Below are positions 1-7,594 of a stretch of DNA of 55,373 bases, one piece after another. The stretch is from Microbulbifer rhizosphaerae (GTDB taxonomy: Bacteria > Pseudomonadota > Gammaproteobacteria > Pseudomonadales > Cellvibrionaceae), in assembly GCF_014191725.1 (NCBI RefSeq), contig NZ_JACHWZ010000030.1:1-55373 (forward strand). Direction: 5' to 3'. Numbering within the stretch: the first letter of the stretch is position 1; each line of letters opens with the position of its first letter. Made by a program: the position numbers and the translations under genes. The notes beneath the pieces were generated by a model, which saw nothing but the letters and a program-made list of their open reading frames with translations, was not told the origin of the DNA and did no database searches.

Positions 1-94
1 CTTGAAAAGGGCGAGCCATTCCCTGCGAGCGGCGCCTTGCTGTGAACATTTTGGGGGGCTCTGATAACCGCATTTAGTACCTTACACCACACTA
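1..94 (-). mobile_element. MITE end, truncated by the window edge
   Basis: These 94 bases are the reverse complement of 40405-40498, with one clear mismatch near base 41. They include the terminal inverted repeat ending ...ACCTTACACCACACTA at base 94. The complete copy of the same element lies at 40405-40672, so this is one end of a second copy in the opposite orientation. The rest lies outside the window. It contains no coding sequence. Confidence 0.8.
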
Positions 95-100
95 GTCCAT

Positions 101-547
101 TCATACCAGGACCAGCCGGGTACGCACCTTGATTTCGGAAGTCAGCGTCTGGTGCACCGGGCAGCGATTGGCGATACCCAGCAGCCGCTCCCTCTGCTCC
201 CCGGTCAAGGGCCCCTCCAGGGTGATCTCGCGAATGATCTCGTCGATCTTGCCGTCCTTGGATTCGCAGTCCTCGCAATCTTTGGCGTGCACTTTCCGGT
301 GCGACAAGACCACAAGCACACGCTCGAGGGGAATTTCCTTGCGCTCCGCATACATGCGCACGGTCATGCTGGTGCAGGCACCCAGGCCCATCAGGACATA
401 CTCATAGGGGCTCGGCCCCTTGTTGTCGCCACCGGCATCCTCCGGCTCGTCCGCAACCAACTGGTGCGGGCCCGAATGCATATCCTGGATGAATTTCCCT
501 TCCAGGGTTTCCTTGACGCTGACGACAGTGGGCGTTGGGCCGCTCAT
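101..547 (-). CDS. OsmC family protein (peroxiredoxin-like fold)
   Basis: A 148-residue cytoplasmic protein of the OsmC/Ohr superfamily, whose members use two cysteines to reduce organic peroxides. The two expected cysteines are visible, in 'GLGACTSMT' near residue 60 and 'NRCPVHQT' near residue 130. Extra cysteines in 'DCEDCES' resemble the YhfA-like subgroup rather than classical Ohr. I chose the ATG at 547 because a GGAG sits 8 bases upstream; an in-frame ATG at 571 has no good ribosome site and abuts a REP-like 'GTAGGAGCGGCCGG'. It lies just downstream of the acyl-CoA dehydrogenase on the same strand and may be co-transcribed. The exact substrate is unknown. Confidence 0.88.
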   Translation of the reverse strand: MSGPTPTVVSVKETLEGKFIQDMHSGPHQLVADEPEDAGGDNKGPSPYEYVLMGLGACTSMTVRMYAERKEIPLERVLVVLSHRKVHAKDCEDCESKDGKIDEIIREITLEGPLTGEQRERLLGIANRCPVHQTLTSEIKVRTRLVLV

Positions 548-615
548 ATTGTTCTCCGTAGAGTTTTCCATGCCAATGTCCGGCCGCTCCTACAAAGGAA
601 CAGATAGACCGGAGT

Positions 616-1773
616 TTAGCGCACACCTTCCAGCAGGTGCCGGGCAATAATCAGTCGCTGGATTTCGCTGGTGCCCTCGTAGATGGTGGTGATGCGCACA
701 TCCCGCGCCATGCGCTCCAGCGGGAACTCCCGGGTGTAGCCCACACCGCCGTGCATCTGCAACGCGGTGTAGCAGGCTTCGTTGGCCTTTTCACTCGCAT
801 AGAGTTTGGCCATGGAGGCGGTGGGGCCGAATTGCATGCCGGCATCTTTCTGCCAGGCGGCTTGCATCAGCAGCAGGCGCGCGGCTTCCATTTCCGTGTA
901 CTTATCGGCCAACTGCCACTGCAGGCCCTGGAACTGGGCCAGCTTCTTGCCGAATTGCTCGCGCTCCTGGATATAACCGCGGGCGCGGTCCAGAGCTTCC
1001 AGGCCGATGCCCAGCGCCAGGGAGCCGATGCCAATGCGCCCGCCGGCCAATTCGCCGGCGGCGATGCGGAAGCCCTTATTCTCCTCGCCTACCAAGCTGA
1101 CGGCGGGTATGCGGCAGTCCGCAAAGGACACTTCGTTGGTGACCGAGGCCTTCTGACCCATTTTTTCTTCCGCCTTGCCGATAACCAGGCCCGGTGTGCC
1201 CGCCTCCACCAGGAAGCAGGAGATGCCTTTGCCTTTCGGCGCTTCGGGGTCGGTCACCGCCCAGACCACGAAGACGCCGGCGAACTCGGCGCTGCTGATA
1301 AACAACTTGCTGCCGTTCAGCACGTAGTCGTCGCCGTCCCTGACCGCGCGGCTGCGCATGGCGGCGGCGTCGGAGCCAGAACCGGGCTCGGTGAGGCAGA
1401 AGGCGCCGGCGGCGTATTCGCCGCTGCAGATTTTCGACAGGTATTTGCTTTTTTGCTCGTCACTGCCCACCGCCTGGATCACTTCAGCCACCATATTGGT
1501 GACCGAGGTGGTGAGGGCGGTGGAAGCACAGCCGCGGGCCAGTTCGGTGATCGCCAGGCTGAAGGCGACGGTGTCGGCACCGGTGCCGCCGAATTCCGGG
1601 TCGATATTGATTCCCATAAAACCCAGCTCAGCCAGCTGCTTGAGCTTGTCCAGCAGCAGCTGGCGGTCGGCGGTCTTGTCCAGTTCCGCGGCGACGGGCT
1701 TCAGTTCGCTGTCGGCGAAGTGACGCGCCGCCTCCTGGATCATCTGTTGCTCTTCGGTCAGTGCGAAATCCAT
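616..1773 (-). CDS. Acyl-CoA dehydrogenase, short/branched-chain type
   Basis: A 385-residue flavoprotein that introduces a trans-2 double bond into acyl-CoA and passes electrons to electron-transfer flavoprotein. The usual family order is present: N-terminal helical domain, middle beta domain with 'FCLTEPGSGSDA' near residue 125, and C-terminal helical domain. The C-terminal domain holds 'QMHGGVGYTREFPLER' and the catalytic-base motif 'IYEGTSEIQR' near residue 365. Length and motifs fit butyryl-, isobutyryl- or 2-methylbutyryl-CoA dehydrogenases; the sequence alone does not settle the chain preference. OsmC follows after about 70 bases. Confidence 0.93.
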   Translation of the reverse strand: MDFALTEEQQMIQEAARHFADSELKPVAAELDKTADRQLLLDKLKQLAELGFMGINIDPEFGGTGADTVAFSLAITELARGCASTALTTSVTNMVAEVIQAVGSDEQKSKYLSKICSGEYAAGAFCLTEPGSGSDAAAMRSRAVRDGDDYVLNGSKLFISSAEFAGVFVVWAVTDPEAPKGKGISCFLVEAGTPGLVIGKAEEKMGQKASVTNEVSFADCRIPAVSLVGEENKGFRIAAGELAGGRIGIGSLALGIGLEALDRARGYIQEREQFGKKLAQFQGLQWQLADKYTEMEAARLLLMQAAWQKDAGMQFGPTASMAKLYASEKANEACYTALQMHGGVGYTREFPLERMARDVRITTIYEGTSEIQRLIIARHLLEGVR

Positions 1774-1786
1774 AGGGTACCTGTTT

Positions 1787-1993
1787 CTATTTATTGCTTA
1801 CTGAGTTGCCAACGACTTTCTGTAGAGGTTTCTCGTGCAGTGCATGCCATCCCTGGCGGGTCGCCAACCAGCGCAGTATGCCTTGCAGGATCGTTACGCC
1901 GAGCATAATAAAAAATAGACCGACAATGGTTGCCATATGAACCCTTTCACCAACCAAAATCGCAATGAATAGCAAGGAGAAGGGCGGTGAAAG
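1787..1993 (-). pseudogene. C-terminal remnant of an EamA/DMT-type transporter
   Basis: The reading frame on the minus strand encodes a hydrophobic C-terminal piece ('LVGERVHMATIVGLFFIM' followed by a basic tail). It resembles the last two membrane helices of EamA-family exporters, where a 'GE' sits between the penultimate and last helices. The frame stays open back to about 1993 but has no proper start. The upstream side abuts the right end of an IS200/IS605-type remnant (TTGACAT at 1994). The simplest reading is a transporter gene interrupted by that element, with its 5' part lost. It could instead be a tiny membrane protein starting at an alternative codon, which I think less likely. Confidence 0.55.
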
Positions 1994-2032
1994 TTGACAT
2001 CCTCCCCTTCCTAAAGGAAGGGGATTCCTCCA
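1994..2032 (-). other. IS200/IS605-type right end with omega-RNA-like hairpin
   Basis: On the minus strand this reads as a perfect 8-bp stem, CCCCTTCC/GGAAGGGG around TTTA, followed by GGATGTCAA. It matches the characteristic 3' end found after tnpB genes of IS605/IS1341 elements, where it forms the transposon right end and the scaffold end of the TnpB guide RNA. The tnpB stop codon (2011-2013) lies in the hairpin loop. In an intact system the bases just beyond (1993 leftwards) would be the guide; here these are the EamA remnant. Confidence 0.7.
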
Positions 2033-2440
2033 GTGAGACGCTCATGCCCGAGCGCAAGAATGTTCCTGGCCGCGTTGAGGTCGCGGGTGTGCGAGGCACC
2101 ACACTCGCAGCAGGTCCATTCCCTTATTCCGAGCGCAGCCCTACCTTTCGGACTGCTGGCGGGAATAACCCCGCAGCACGAGCAGCGCTGGGTGTGTAGG
2201 ATTCGTCGATCTCTTCGAACACGATGCCTGCGTGTGCGCATTTGTAGTCCAGCATCGTTTTCAATTGGCCCCAGCCGGCATCGAGCACGGATTTGGCCAT
2301 GGAGGTTTTGACAAGTTGTTTAGAGCTGACATTGCCGACGAAGATGGCGGCACCGCGGTCCACTAGGCGGCGGCTGAACTGGTGCAGGTCGTTCTTGCGC
2401 CGGTTTCTGATCTGGCGTGGATGGCGCGCCGAAGCTACGG
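2011..2440 (-). pseudogene. tnpB: tnpB remnant (IS200/IS605 family), frameshifted
   Basis: Only the C-terminal third of a TnpB RNA-guided nuclease is left. Recognisable are 'RNRRKNDLHQFSRRLV' (about 2420-2370), the zinc ribbon with 'CSCCG' and 'CCECG', and the last RuvC motif 'HTRDLNAARNI'. An extra AC in a CACACA tract at about 2192-2197 shifts the frame between 'DESYT' and 'QRCSCCG'. The RuvC-II glutamate is also lost: 'FVGNVSS' replaces the usual V-E-D. The 5' side ends near a GC-rich palindromic repeat (2445-2490). No tnpA is present. The element is dead as a nuclease. Confidence 0.8.
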
Positions 2441-2490
2441 GGGTGGGCCTACGGCCCGCTGGCCGAGCTAGGGCTCGGCGCTCCCGGCTG

Positions 2491-3000
2491 TCAGCGCTTG
2501 CCACCTTTCGTCTTGGGTTCCGGGTCCGGCACTGCCACCGCGGTATCGGTCTTCACCTCCTCCATCACCACATAGGTGTGGGTCTCGCGCACCCCGGGGA
2601 CGGACGCCAGTTTTTCACCGAGGAAACGGCGGTAACCGAGCATATCCTTGATACGTATCTTCACCAGGTAATCGAAGCCACCGGCGACCATATGGCACTC
2701 CTGAACCTCTTCCAATCCGGATACGTGCCGGTTGAACGCCTCCAGCGCCTCGGTGGCGGTGTCGGTCAGGCTGACCTGGATATAGACCACCAGGCCGGCG
2801 TGGACCTTGATCGGGTCCAGCAGCGCCACGTAGTCGCGAATAAAGCCCTCGCGCTCCAGGCGCTTGACCCGCTCCAGGCACGGTGTAGGGCTGAGGTTCA
2901 CCCGCCGCGCCAGTTCCACATTTGGCAGACGGCCCGCGCCCTGCAAGATGCGCAGTATCTGCCGGTCAATCCGGTCCAGGTCTTCCAGTTGTCGAGACAT
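2491..3000 (-). CDS. putR: Lrp/AsnC family regulator, probable PutR
   Basis: A 169-residue Lrp-type DNA-binding protein. An N-terminal helix-turn-helix ('DRIDRQILRILQGAGRLP' to 'NLSPTPCLERVKRLEREG', residues 8-50) is followed by a RAM ligand-binding/oligomerisation domain ('GLVVYIQVSLTD' ... 'GGFDYLVKIRI'). It is transcribed away from putA, with 145 bases between the start codons. Since this PutA lacks its own DNA-binding domain, an Lrp-type activator responding to proline is the expected regulator, as known for other proteobacteria. The assignment to proline control rests on this arrangement; the family fold itself is certain. Confidence 0.85.
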   Translation of the reverse strand: MSRQLEDLDRIDRQILRILQGAGRLPNVELARRVNLSPTPCLERVKRLEREGFIRDYVALLDPIKVHAGLVVYIQVSLTDTATEALEAFNRHVSGLEEVQECHMVAGGFDYLVKIRIKDMLGYRRFLGEKLASVPGVRETHTYVVMEEVKTDTAVAVPDPEPKTKGGKR

Positions 3001-3145
3001 AGCAACATATCCTACTAGTGATTACACTTTTCAACGTTATATTTAACCACAAGTGACGGCAAAATGGCGATTAATCCTGAGGTATTTACCACATAATCTG
3101 GCTTATTGTTCTGGTCACATTATTACAAAAGTTTGGGAGACCACC
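3001..3145. promoter_or_regulatory. Divergent putR/putA control region
   Basis: This AT-rich 145-base gap separates the divergent Lrp-type regulator and putA start codons, so both promoters and the regulator's binding sites must lie here. I see runs of A/T such as TTATATTTAA and CACATTATTAC that suit Lrp-type binding, but no single clear operator or textbook -35/-10 pair. The putA ribosome site (GGGAGA, 3135-3140) is at its right end. Confidence 0.5.
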
Positions 3146-6100
3146 ATGTCGACATCTTTCGCCGGAGATCTGCACAGCGCCCGCCAGCGGGCCCGACAAT
3201 ACCTGCACACCGACGAAAACCAGTGCGTCGGGGAGCTGCTGGCAGCCCCGCGTCCGGATGACGCATTGCGCCAGAAAATTCTCGATACCGCCCGCGACTT
3301 GGTGCGCCACTCCCGCCAGCAGCGCAGCAAGCGCGGCACCCTGGATGCGTTCTTACAGCAGTTCGGCCTTTCCAACAAGGAGGGCGTGGCGCTGATGTGC
3401 CTGGCGGAGTCCCTGCTGCGGGTGCCGGATGCGGATACTGCTGACAAGCTGATCGCCGAGAAAGTTCATTCCGGCAACTGGTCCAGCCACCGCGGCCAGT
3501 CCGATTCGCTGTTCGTCAACGCCTCCGCCTGGGGCCTGATGCTCACCGGCAATATCGTCGAGCTGGACCCGGATATCAGCGAGAAACCCTCCTCCTTTAT
3601 CAAGCGCCTGGTCAGCCGCATGGGTGAGCCCATGGTGCGCGCCTCCATGATGCAGGCGATGAAGATCATGGGTGGCCAGTATGTGCTGGGCCGCACCATC
3701 GAAGAGGCGCTCAAGCGCGGCCCGGCGGAAAATGCCCCCGGCACCCGCTTCTCCTTCGACATGCTGGGGGAAGGCGCGCGCACCATGGTGGATGCCGAGC
3801 GCTATTTCAACGCCTATATGGCGGCGATCGAAACCATCGGCAAGGACAATACCCAAAAGGGTGGGGACAAGCGCGATGTGGTCGAGGCCAACGGCATCTC
3901 TATCAAGCTGTCCGCCCTGCACCCGCGCTACAGCGTGCTGCAGCGGGAGCGAGTGATGACCGAGTTGCTGCCACAGGTGAAACGTCTCTGTGCAGCGGCG
4001 GCCAAGTACGACATGGGCCTCAATATTGATGCCGAGGAAGTCGAGCGGCTGGACATCTCCCTGGATATTTTCGAAGCCCTGGCCCGCGACCCCAAGCTGA
4101 AGGACTGGCAGGGCCTCGGTTTCGTGCTGCAAGCCTACCAGAAGCGCGCCCCGCATGTAGCTGACTGGCTGATCGCCCTGGGCCGGGACACTGGCCGCAA
4201 GCTGATGGTGCGCCTGGTGAAGGGCGCCTACTGGGATACCGAGATCAAGCATGCCCAGCAACTGGGCCTGCCGGACTACCCGGTGTACACCCGCAAGTGT
4301 CACACCGACCTCTCCTACCAGGTGTGCGCCGGGAAGCTGCTGGACGCCCGCGACGCCATCTATCCACAGTTTGCCACCCATAACGCCTACACCGTGGGCC
4401 TGATCCTCGAGCTGGCCGGCGACGCCAATGGCAATTCCAACAACAGCTACGAATTCCAGCGCCTTCACGGCATGGGCCACCTACTCTACGCCCAGATCGA
4501 AGCGGTGCACGGCAAGCGGGTACCGATACGGGTCTACGCCCCCGTCGGCGCGCACAAGGATCTGCTGCCCTACCTGGTGCGCCGCCTGTTGGAAAACGGC
4601 GCCAACAGCTCTTTCGTCAACCGCTTTATGGACGAGAAGACCCCCGTCGAGGAGTTGGTGCAGGACACCCTCGAACAGAGCGAGGCCTGCAATCCCTATC
4701 GCCATCCGCAAATTCCACTACCGGAGGACATCTACATGGGCGCAGAGGTGCTACCAAGAAAAAATTCACATGGCCTCGAACTGACCGACCCGACAGCGGT
4801 GGAACCGCTGCTGGCGGCGATGGAAAAGCTGCGCGGCCGGCAATTCTCCGGTGGGCCGATCGTCGACGGCACCGTGCGCAGGGCCGAGGAGCCGGTATAC
4901 AACCCGGCCACCGGCGAACTGGTGGGCCACACCGCCAACACCGACAAGCACCTGATAGACGCCGCCTACCGCTCCGCCACCGAGGCCCAGCGGGACTGGG
5001 ACCGCCTGGGCGGCAATGAACGGGCGAAGATCCTCGACAGGATCGCCGAGCTCTACGAAAGACACATCCACGAACTGACCTCGCTGATCTGCCTGGAAGC
5101 CGGCCGCACACTGAACGACGGCATCTCCGAAGTGCGCGAGGCTGTGGACTTCTGCCGCTACTACGCCAACGGCGCACGCCAGCACTTCGGCGGGCCGCAG
5201 GAACTGCCGGGCCCCACCGGCGAGAGCAACGAACTGGTCCTGGGCGGCCGCGGCGTCTTCGTCGCCATCAGCCCCTGGAACTTCCCCCTGGCAATCTTCA
5301 CCGGCCAGGTGGTGGCCGGCCTGGCCGCAGGCAACGCGGTGCTCGCCAAGCCGGCGGAACAGACTCCGCTGATCGCCGCCCGCGCCATCGAGCTGATGCA
5401 CGAGGCCGGGGTACCCGCGAAGGTACTGCACCTGATTACCGGCACCGGCGCCGCCGTGGGCAAACCGCTGATCGAAGACCCGCGCCTGGCCGGAGTGGCC
5501 TTTACCGGTTCCACCGAGACCGCGCGCCTGATCAACCAGCAGCTGGCGGCGAAAGAGGGTCCCATCACCCCGCTGATCGCAGAGACCGGTGGCCAGAATG
5601 TGATGATCGTCGACTCCACCGCCCTGCCGGAGCAGGTGGTGGATGATGTGATCCAATCCGCCTTCCTCAGCGCCGGCCAGCGCTGTTCCGCCCTGCGCAT
5701 TCTCTGCGTACAGGATGTGATCGCCGACAATCTGCTGGAAATGCTCCGGGGCGCCTGCGAAGAGCTGACCCTGGGCGATCCGGCGCTGCTGGAGACCGAT
5801 ATCGGCCCGGTAATCGACGAGAAGGCCCTGGGCATGCTGGAAGCCCACCGCGAACGGATGCAAAAGGAGGCCAAGCCGCTGTTCGCCTTCGACAGCGCCA
5901 AGCTGCCGAAAAAAGGCACCTTCTTCGGCCCACAGATGGTGGAGATCGAGGATTTCTCCCTGCTGAAGCGCGAGGTCTTCGGCCCCTTCCTGCACGTGGT
6001 GCGCTTCAAGGCCAGCGAGCTGGAAGACGTGATTCGCCGCATCAACGCCACCGGCTACGGCCTGACCTTCGGCCTGCACTCGCGTATCGAGGGCCGCGCC

Positions 6101-6322
6101 GGCGCGGTATTCAAGCGGGTGAACGTGGGCAACTGCTACGTGAACCGGGATATGGTGGGCGCGGTCGTGGGTGTAAACCCCTTCGGCGGCCAGGGCCTTT
6201 CCGGCACCGGCCCCAAGGCCGGCGGCCCTCACTACCTGTTCCGCTTCGCCAACGAGAAGACCAAGACCATCAACACGGTGGCTACCGGGGGCAATACACA
6301 GCTGTTCAGTCTGGCCCAGTAG
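3146..6322 (+). CDS. putA: Bifunctional proline dehydrogenase / P5C dehydrogenase
   Basis: PutA oxidises proline to P5C with FAD and then, by channelling, to glutamate with NAD. The 1058-residue product has a proline dehydrogenase barrel ('ISIKLSALHPRYSVLQ' near 250, 'RLVKGAYWDTE' near 357, 'YEFQRLHGMG' near 434). An aldehyde dehydrogenase half follows ('SPWNFPLAIF' near 709, 'FTGSTETARL' near 785, 'ETGGQNVM' near 812, catalytic Cys in 'SAGQRCSALR' near 847, 'EVFGPFLHVV' near 943). The N-terminal ribbon-helix-helix domain of E. coli PutA is absent, so this is a bifunctional, non-repressor form. The ATG at 3146 has GGGAGA upstream; an in-frame ATG 93 bases earlier lacks one. Confidence 0.96.
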   Translation: MSTSFAGDLHSARQRARQYLHTDENQCVGELLAAPRPDDALRQKILDTARDLVRHSRQQRSKRGTLDAFLQQFGLSNKEGVALMCLAESLLRVPDADTADKLIAEKVHSGNWSSHRGQSDSLFVNASAWGLMLTGNIVELDPDISEKPSSFIKRLVSRMGEPMVRASMMQAMKIMGGQYVLGRTIEEALKRGPAENAPGTRFSFDMLGEGARTMVDAERYFNAYMAAIETIGKDNTQKGGDKRDVVEANGISIKLSALHPRYSVLQRERVMTELLPQVKRLCAAAAKYDMGLNIDAEEVERLDISLDIFEALARDPKLKDWQGLGFVLQAYQKRAPHVADWLIALGRDTGRKLMVRLVKGAYWDTEIKHAQQLGLPDYPVYTRKCHTDLSYQVCAGKLLDARDAIYPQFATHNAYTVGLILELAGDANGNSNNSYEFQRLHGMGHLLYAQIEAVHGKRVPIRVYAPVGAHKDLLPYLVRRLLENGANSSFVNRFMDEKTPVEELVQDTLEQSEACNPYRHPQIPLPEDIYMGAEVLPRKNSHGLELTDPTAVEPLLAAMEKLRGRQFSGGPIVDGTVRRAEEPVYNPATGELVGHTANTDKHLIDAAYRSATEAQRDWDRLGGNERAKILDRIAELYERHIHELTSLICLEAGRTLNDGISEVREAVDFCRYYANGARQHFGGPQELPGPTGESNELVLGGRGVFVAISPWNFPLAIFTGQVVAGLAAGNAVLAKPAEQTPLIAARAIELMHEAGVPAKVLHLITGTGAAVGKPLIEDPRLAGVAFTGSTETARLINQQLAAKEGPITPLIAETGGQNVMIVDSTALPEQVVDDVIQSAFLSAGQRCSALRILCVQDVIADNLLEMLRGACEELTLGDPALLETDIGPVIDEKALGMLEAHRERMQKEAKPLFAFDSAKLPKKGTFFGPQMVEIEDFSLLKREVFGPFLHVVRFKASELEDVIRRINATGYGLTFGLHSRIEGRAGAVFKRVNVGNCYVNRDMVGAVVGVNPFGGQGLSGTGPKAGGPHYLFRFANEKTKTINTVATGGNTQLFSLAQ

Positions 6323-6349
6323 GTCCGGGACTGAATTGCCGGAAAATCG

Positions 6350-6598
6350 TAGGGGTGAACCTTGTGTTCGCCCTTACCCGGTTATTGCACCTGACAGCGA
6401 TGGCGCACTTGAAAAGACCACTGCTCTCGAAGCGAAGGTCCTGCTGCCGGGGGCTTTTTGCGGGACCGTATGAGGCAGGGATGCCGATTACGAGCGTACA
6501 GGGACGTATTTAAGGGGGGCGCCCAGCCCGTGTCCCGCAAAAAGCCCCCGGCAGTAGGACCGCCACGGCCAGGGACAAGGTTCGCGCCCCTACCGGGC
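6350..6598. repeat. Nested palindromic repeats between putA and mddA
   Basis: This is the putA-mddA intergenic space. An outer inverted pair (GTAGGGGTGAACCTTGTG near 6350 and its degenerate complement ACAAGGTTCGCGCCCCTAC at about 6575-6593) surrounds an inner hairpin element. The inner arms are 6437-6466 and 6532-6561, complementary at 29 of 30 positions. Inside are GATGCCGATTACGAGCGTAC (6480-6499) and GGGACGTATTTAAGG (6501-6515), followed by CGCCCAGCCCGTGTCCCGC at 6520-6538. Both are shared with the element at 11964-12222. The right outer arm supplies the TAG stop of mddA. No gene is seen. Confidence 0.8.
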
Positions 6599-7342
6599 CA
6601 TTGCTTCCGCCGGCAGCCAGCGCCAGGGAACGGGGATCAGCCGCGGCACCCGCCGCTGGTATTCGCGGTAACTGTCGCCAAAACTCCGCTCCAGCTCCCG
6701 CTCCTCCAGTGCCATCCCCAGCCAGATATACGCGGTCATGCCCAGGGCAAACAGGAAGTGCGCCAGGGTCATCACCGGTGCCAGCCAGAAGGCGAGCAGA
6801 AAACCCAGATACATGGGATGGCGCACCAGCCGGTAGGGGCCGGGGGTGCGAAATTCCGGCGGCGGCGTCTCCCGGTTGCGCAGCTGGTCATAGGCCTGGC
6901 GCAGGCCGAGGAACCCCAAGTGATCCAGCAGTAAAGTGCTGCTGAACACCAGCAGCCAGCCCAGCCAGCCCAGGCTTATCAGCAGCGGCGCCCAAGAGGT
7001 CCCGCGCAGATCCCACAACACATCTCCCAGCGGCCGCCACTGCCACACCAGCAGCAACAGGGCCGCGCTGGAAAGCAGCAGGTAGGTGCTGCGCTCCAGC
7101 GGTGCCGGTATCAGACGTGTCCACAGCGACTTGAACCCCCGCCGCGCCATTACACTGTGCTGCAGCGCGAACAGCGCCAACAGCCCCAGATCGATCAGCA
7201 ACGCATACCAGACGGGGGTATAAACACCGGAATTAATGGACTTGGGAACCATGGTATTGGTTACAAAACCGACAAGATAGAAAACCGTCAATACTGACAG
7301 CAAATAGCAGATCAATCCGTAGAAAAAAAATATCCGTCTCAT
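6590..7342 (-). CDS. mddA: MddA-like methanethiol S-methyltransferase (NnrU/ICMT fold)
   Basis: A 250-residue integral membrane methyltransferase with about six hydrophobic segments and the C-terminal SAM-binding signature 'GPYRLVRHPMYLGFLLAFW' (residues about 165-183), then 'LEERELERSFGDSYREYQ'. This matches the MddA group, which methylates methanethiol to dimethyl sulfide. Related NnrU and isoprenylcysteine methyltransferase-like proteins share the fold, so the substrate is inferred. The ATG at 7342 has GGAGGGAG just upstream. The stop TAG lies in a palindromic repeat. It is divergent from the cyo quinol oxidase operon, about 250 bases away. Confidence 0.75.
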   Translation of the reverse strand: MRRIFFFYGLICYLLSVLTVFYLVGFVTNTMVPKSINSGVYTPVWYALLIDLGLLALFALQHSVMARRGFKSLWTRLIPAPLERSTYLLLSSAALLLLVWQWRPLGDVLWDLRGTSWAPLLISLGWLGWLLVFSSTLLLDHLGFLGLRQAYDQLRNRETPPPEFRTPGPYRLVRHPMYLGFLLAFWLAPVMTLAHFLFALGMTAYIWLGMALEERELERSFGDSYREYQRRVPRLIPVPWRWLPAEAMAR

Positions 7343-7493
7343 AAGCTCCCTCCAAAATGCTCTGTTATCCCTAACCTCCCTCACCGGCGACCCCAAAAAA
7401 ACAACCGGCAACATGGCGCCAGATTAAGCCTGTAGTAACTGTGCAGCAAGTCATATCGTCGCAACAAAACGGTAATTAATCAGATATTGCAAA

Positions 7494-7508
7494 GTACTAA
7501 TATAGTAC
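7494..7508. promoter_or_regulatory. Perfect palindrome upstream of cyoA, candidate operator
   Basis: GTACTAATATAGTAC is a perfect 6-3-6 palindrome in the mddA-cyoA intergenic space, about 87 bases before the cyoA start. It fills the 17-base spacer after a TTGCAA (7488-7493) that could act as a -35, although the matching -10 (ATAGGC) is poor. The size and symmetry suit an operator, for example of an Rrf2-type or MarR-type protein. The regulator is unknown. Confidence 0.4.
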
Positions 7509-7594
7509 GAATAGGCTCACCCACCGGAAATCGTAAAAGACGTCTTTACTTTGTGGGAGAAAACAAATCCACAGACTGCCGGAGCGATAAGCCA

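Noticed and set aside
637..1908. 423-codon frame on the plus strand opposite the acyl-CoA dehydrogenase
   Set aside because: Antisense shadow with Ala/Gly/His-rich composition; no family resemblance.
1994..2440. A functional TnpB/omega-RNA nuclease
   Set aside because: The RuvC-II glutamate is missing, the frame is shifted and the 5' part is lost; only a relic remains.
3053..3145. N-terminal extension of PutA as a possible DNA-binding domain
   Set aside because: The 31 extra codons do not resemble a ribbon-helix-helix and have no ribosome site; they are upstream non-coding sequence.
4766..6232. Long open frame (about 488 codons) on the minus strand opposite putA
   Set aside because: It mirrors the codon structure of putA in GC-rich DNA, has no recognisable domain and no ribosome site; putA itself is certain.
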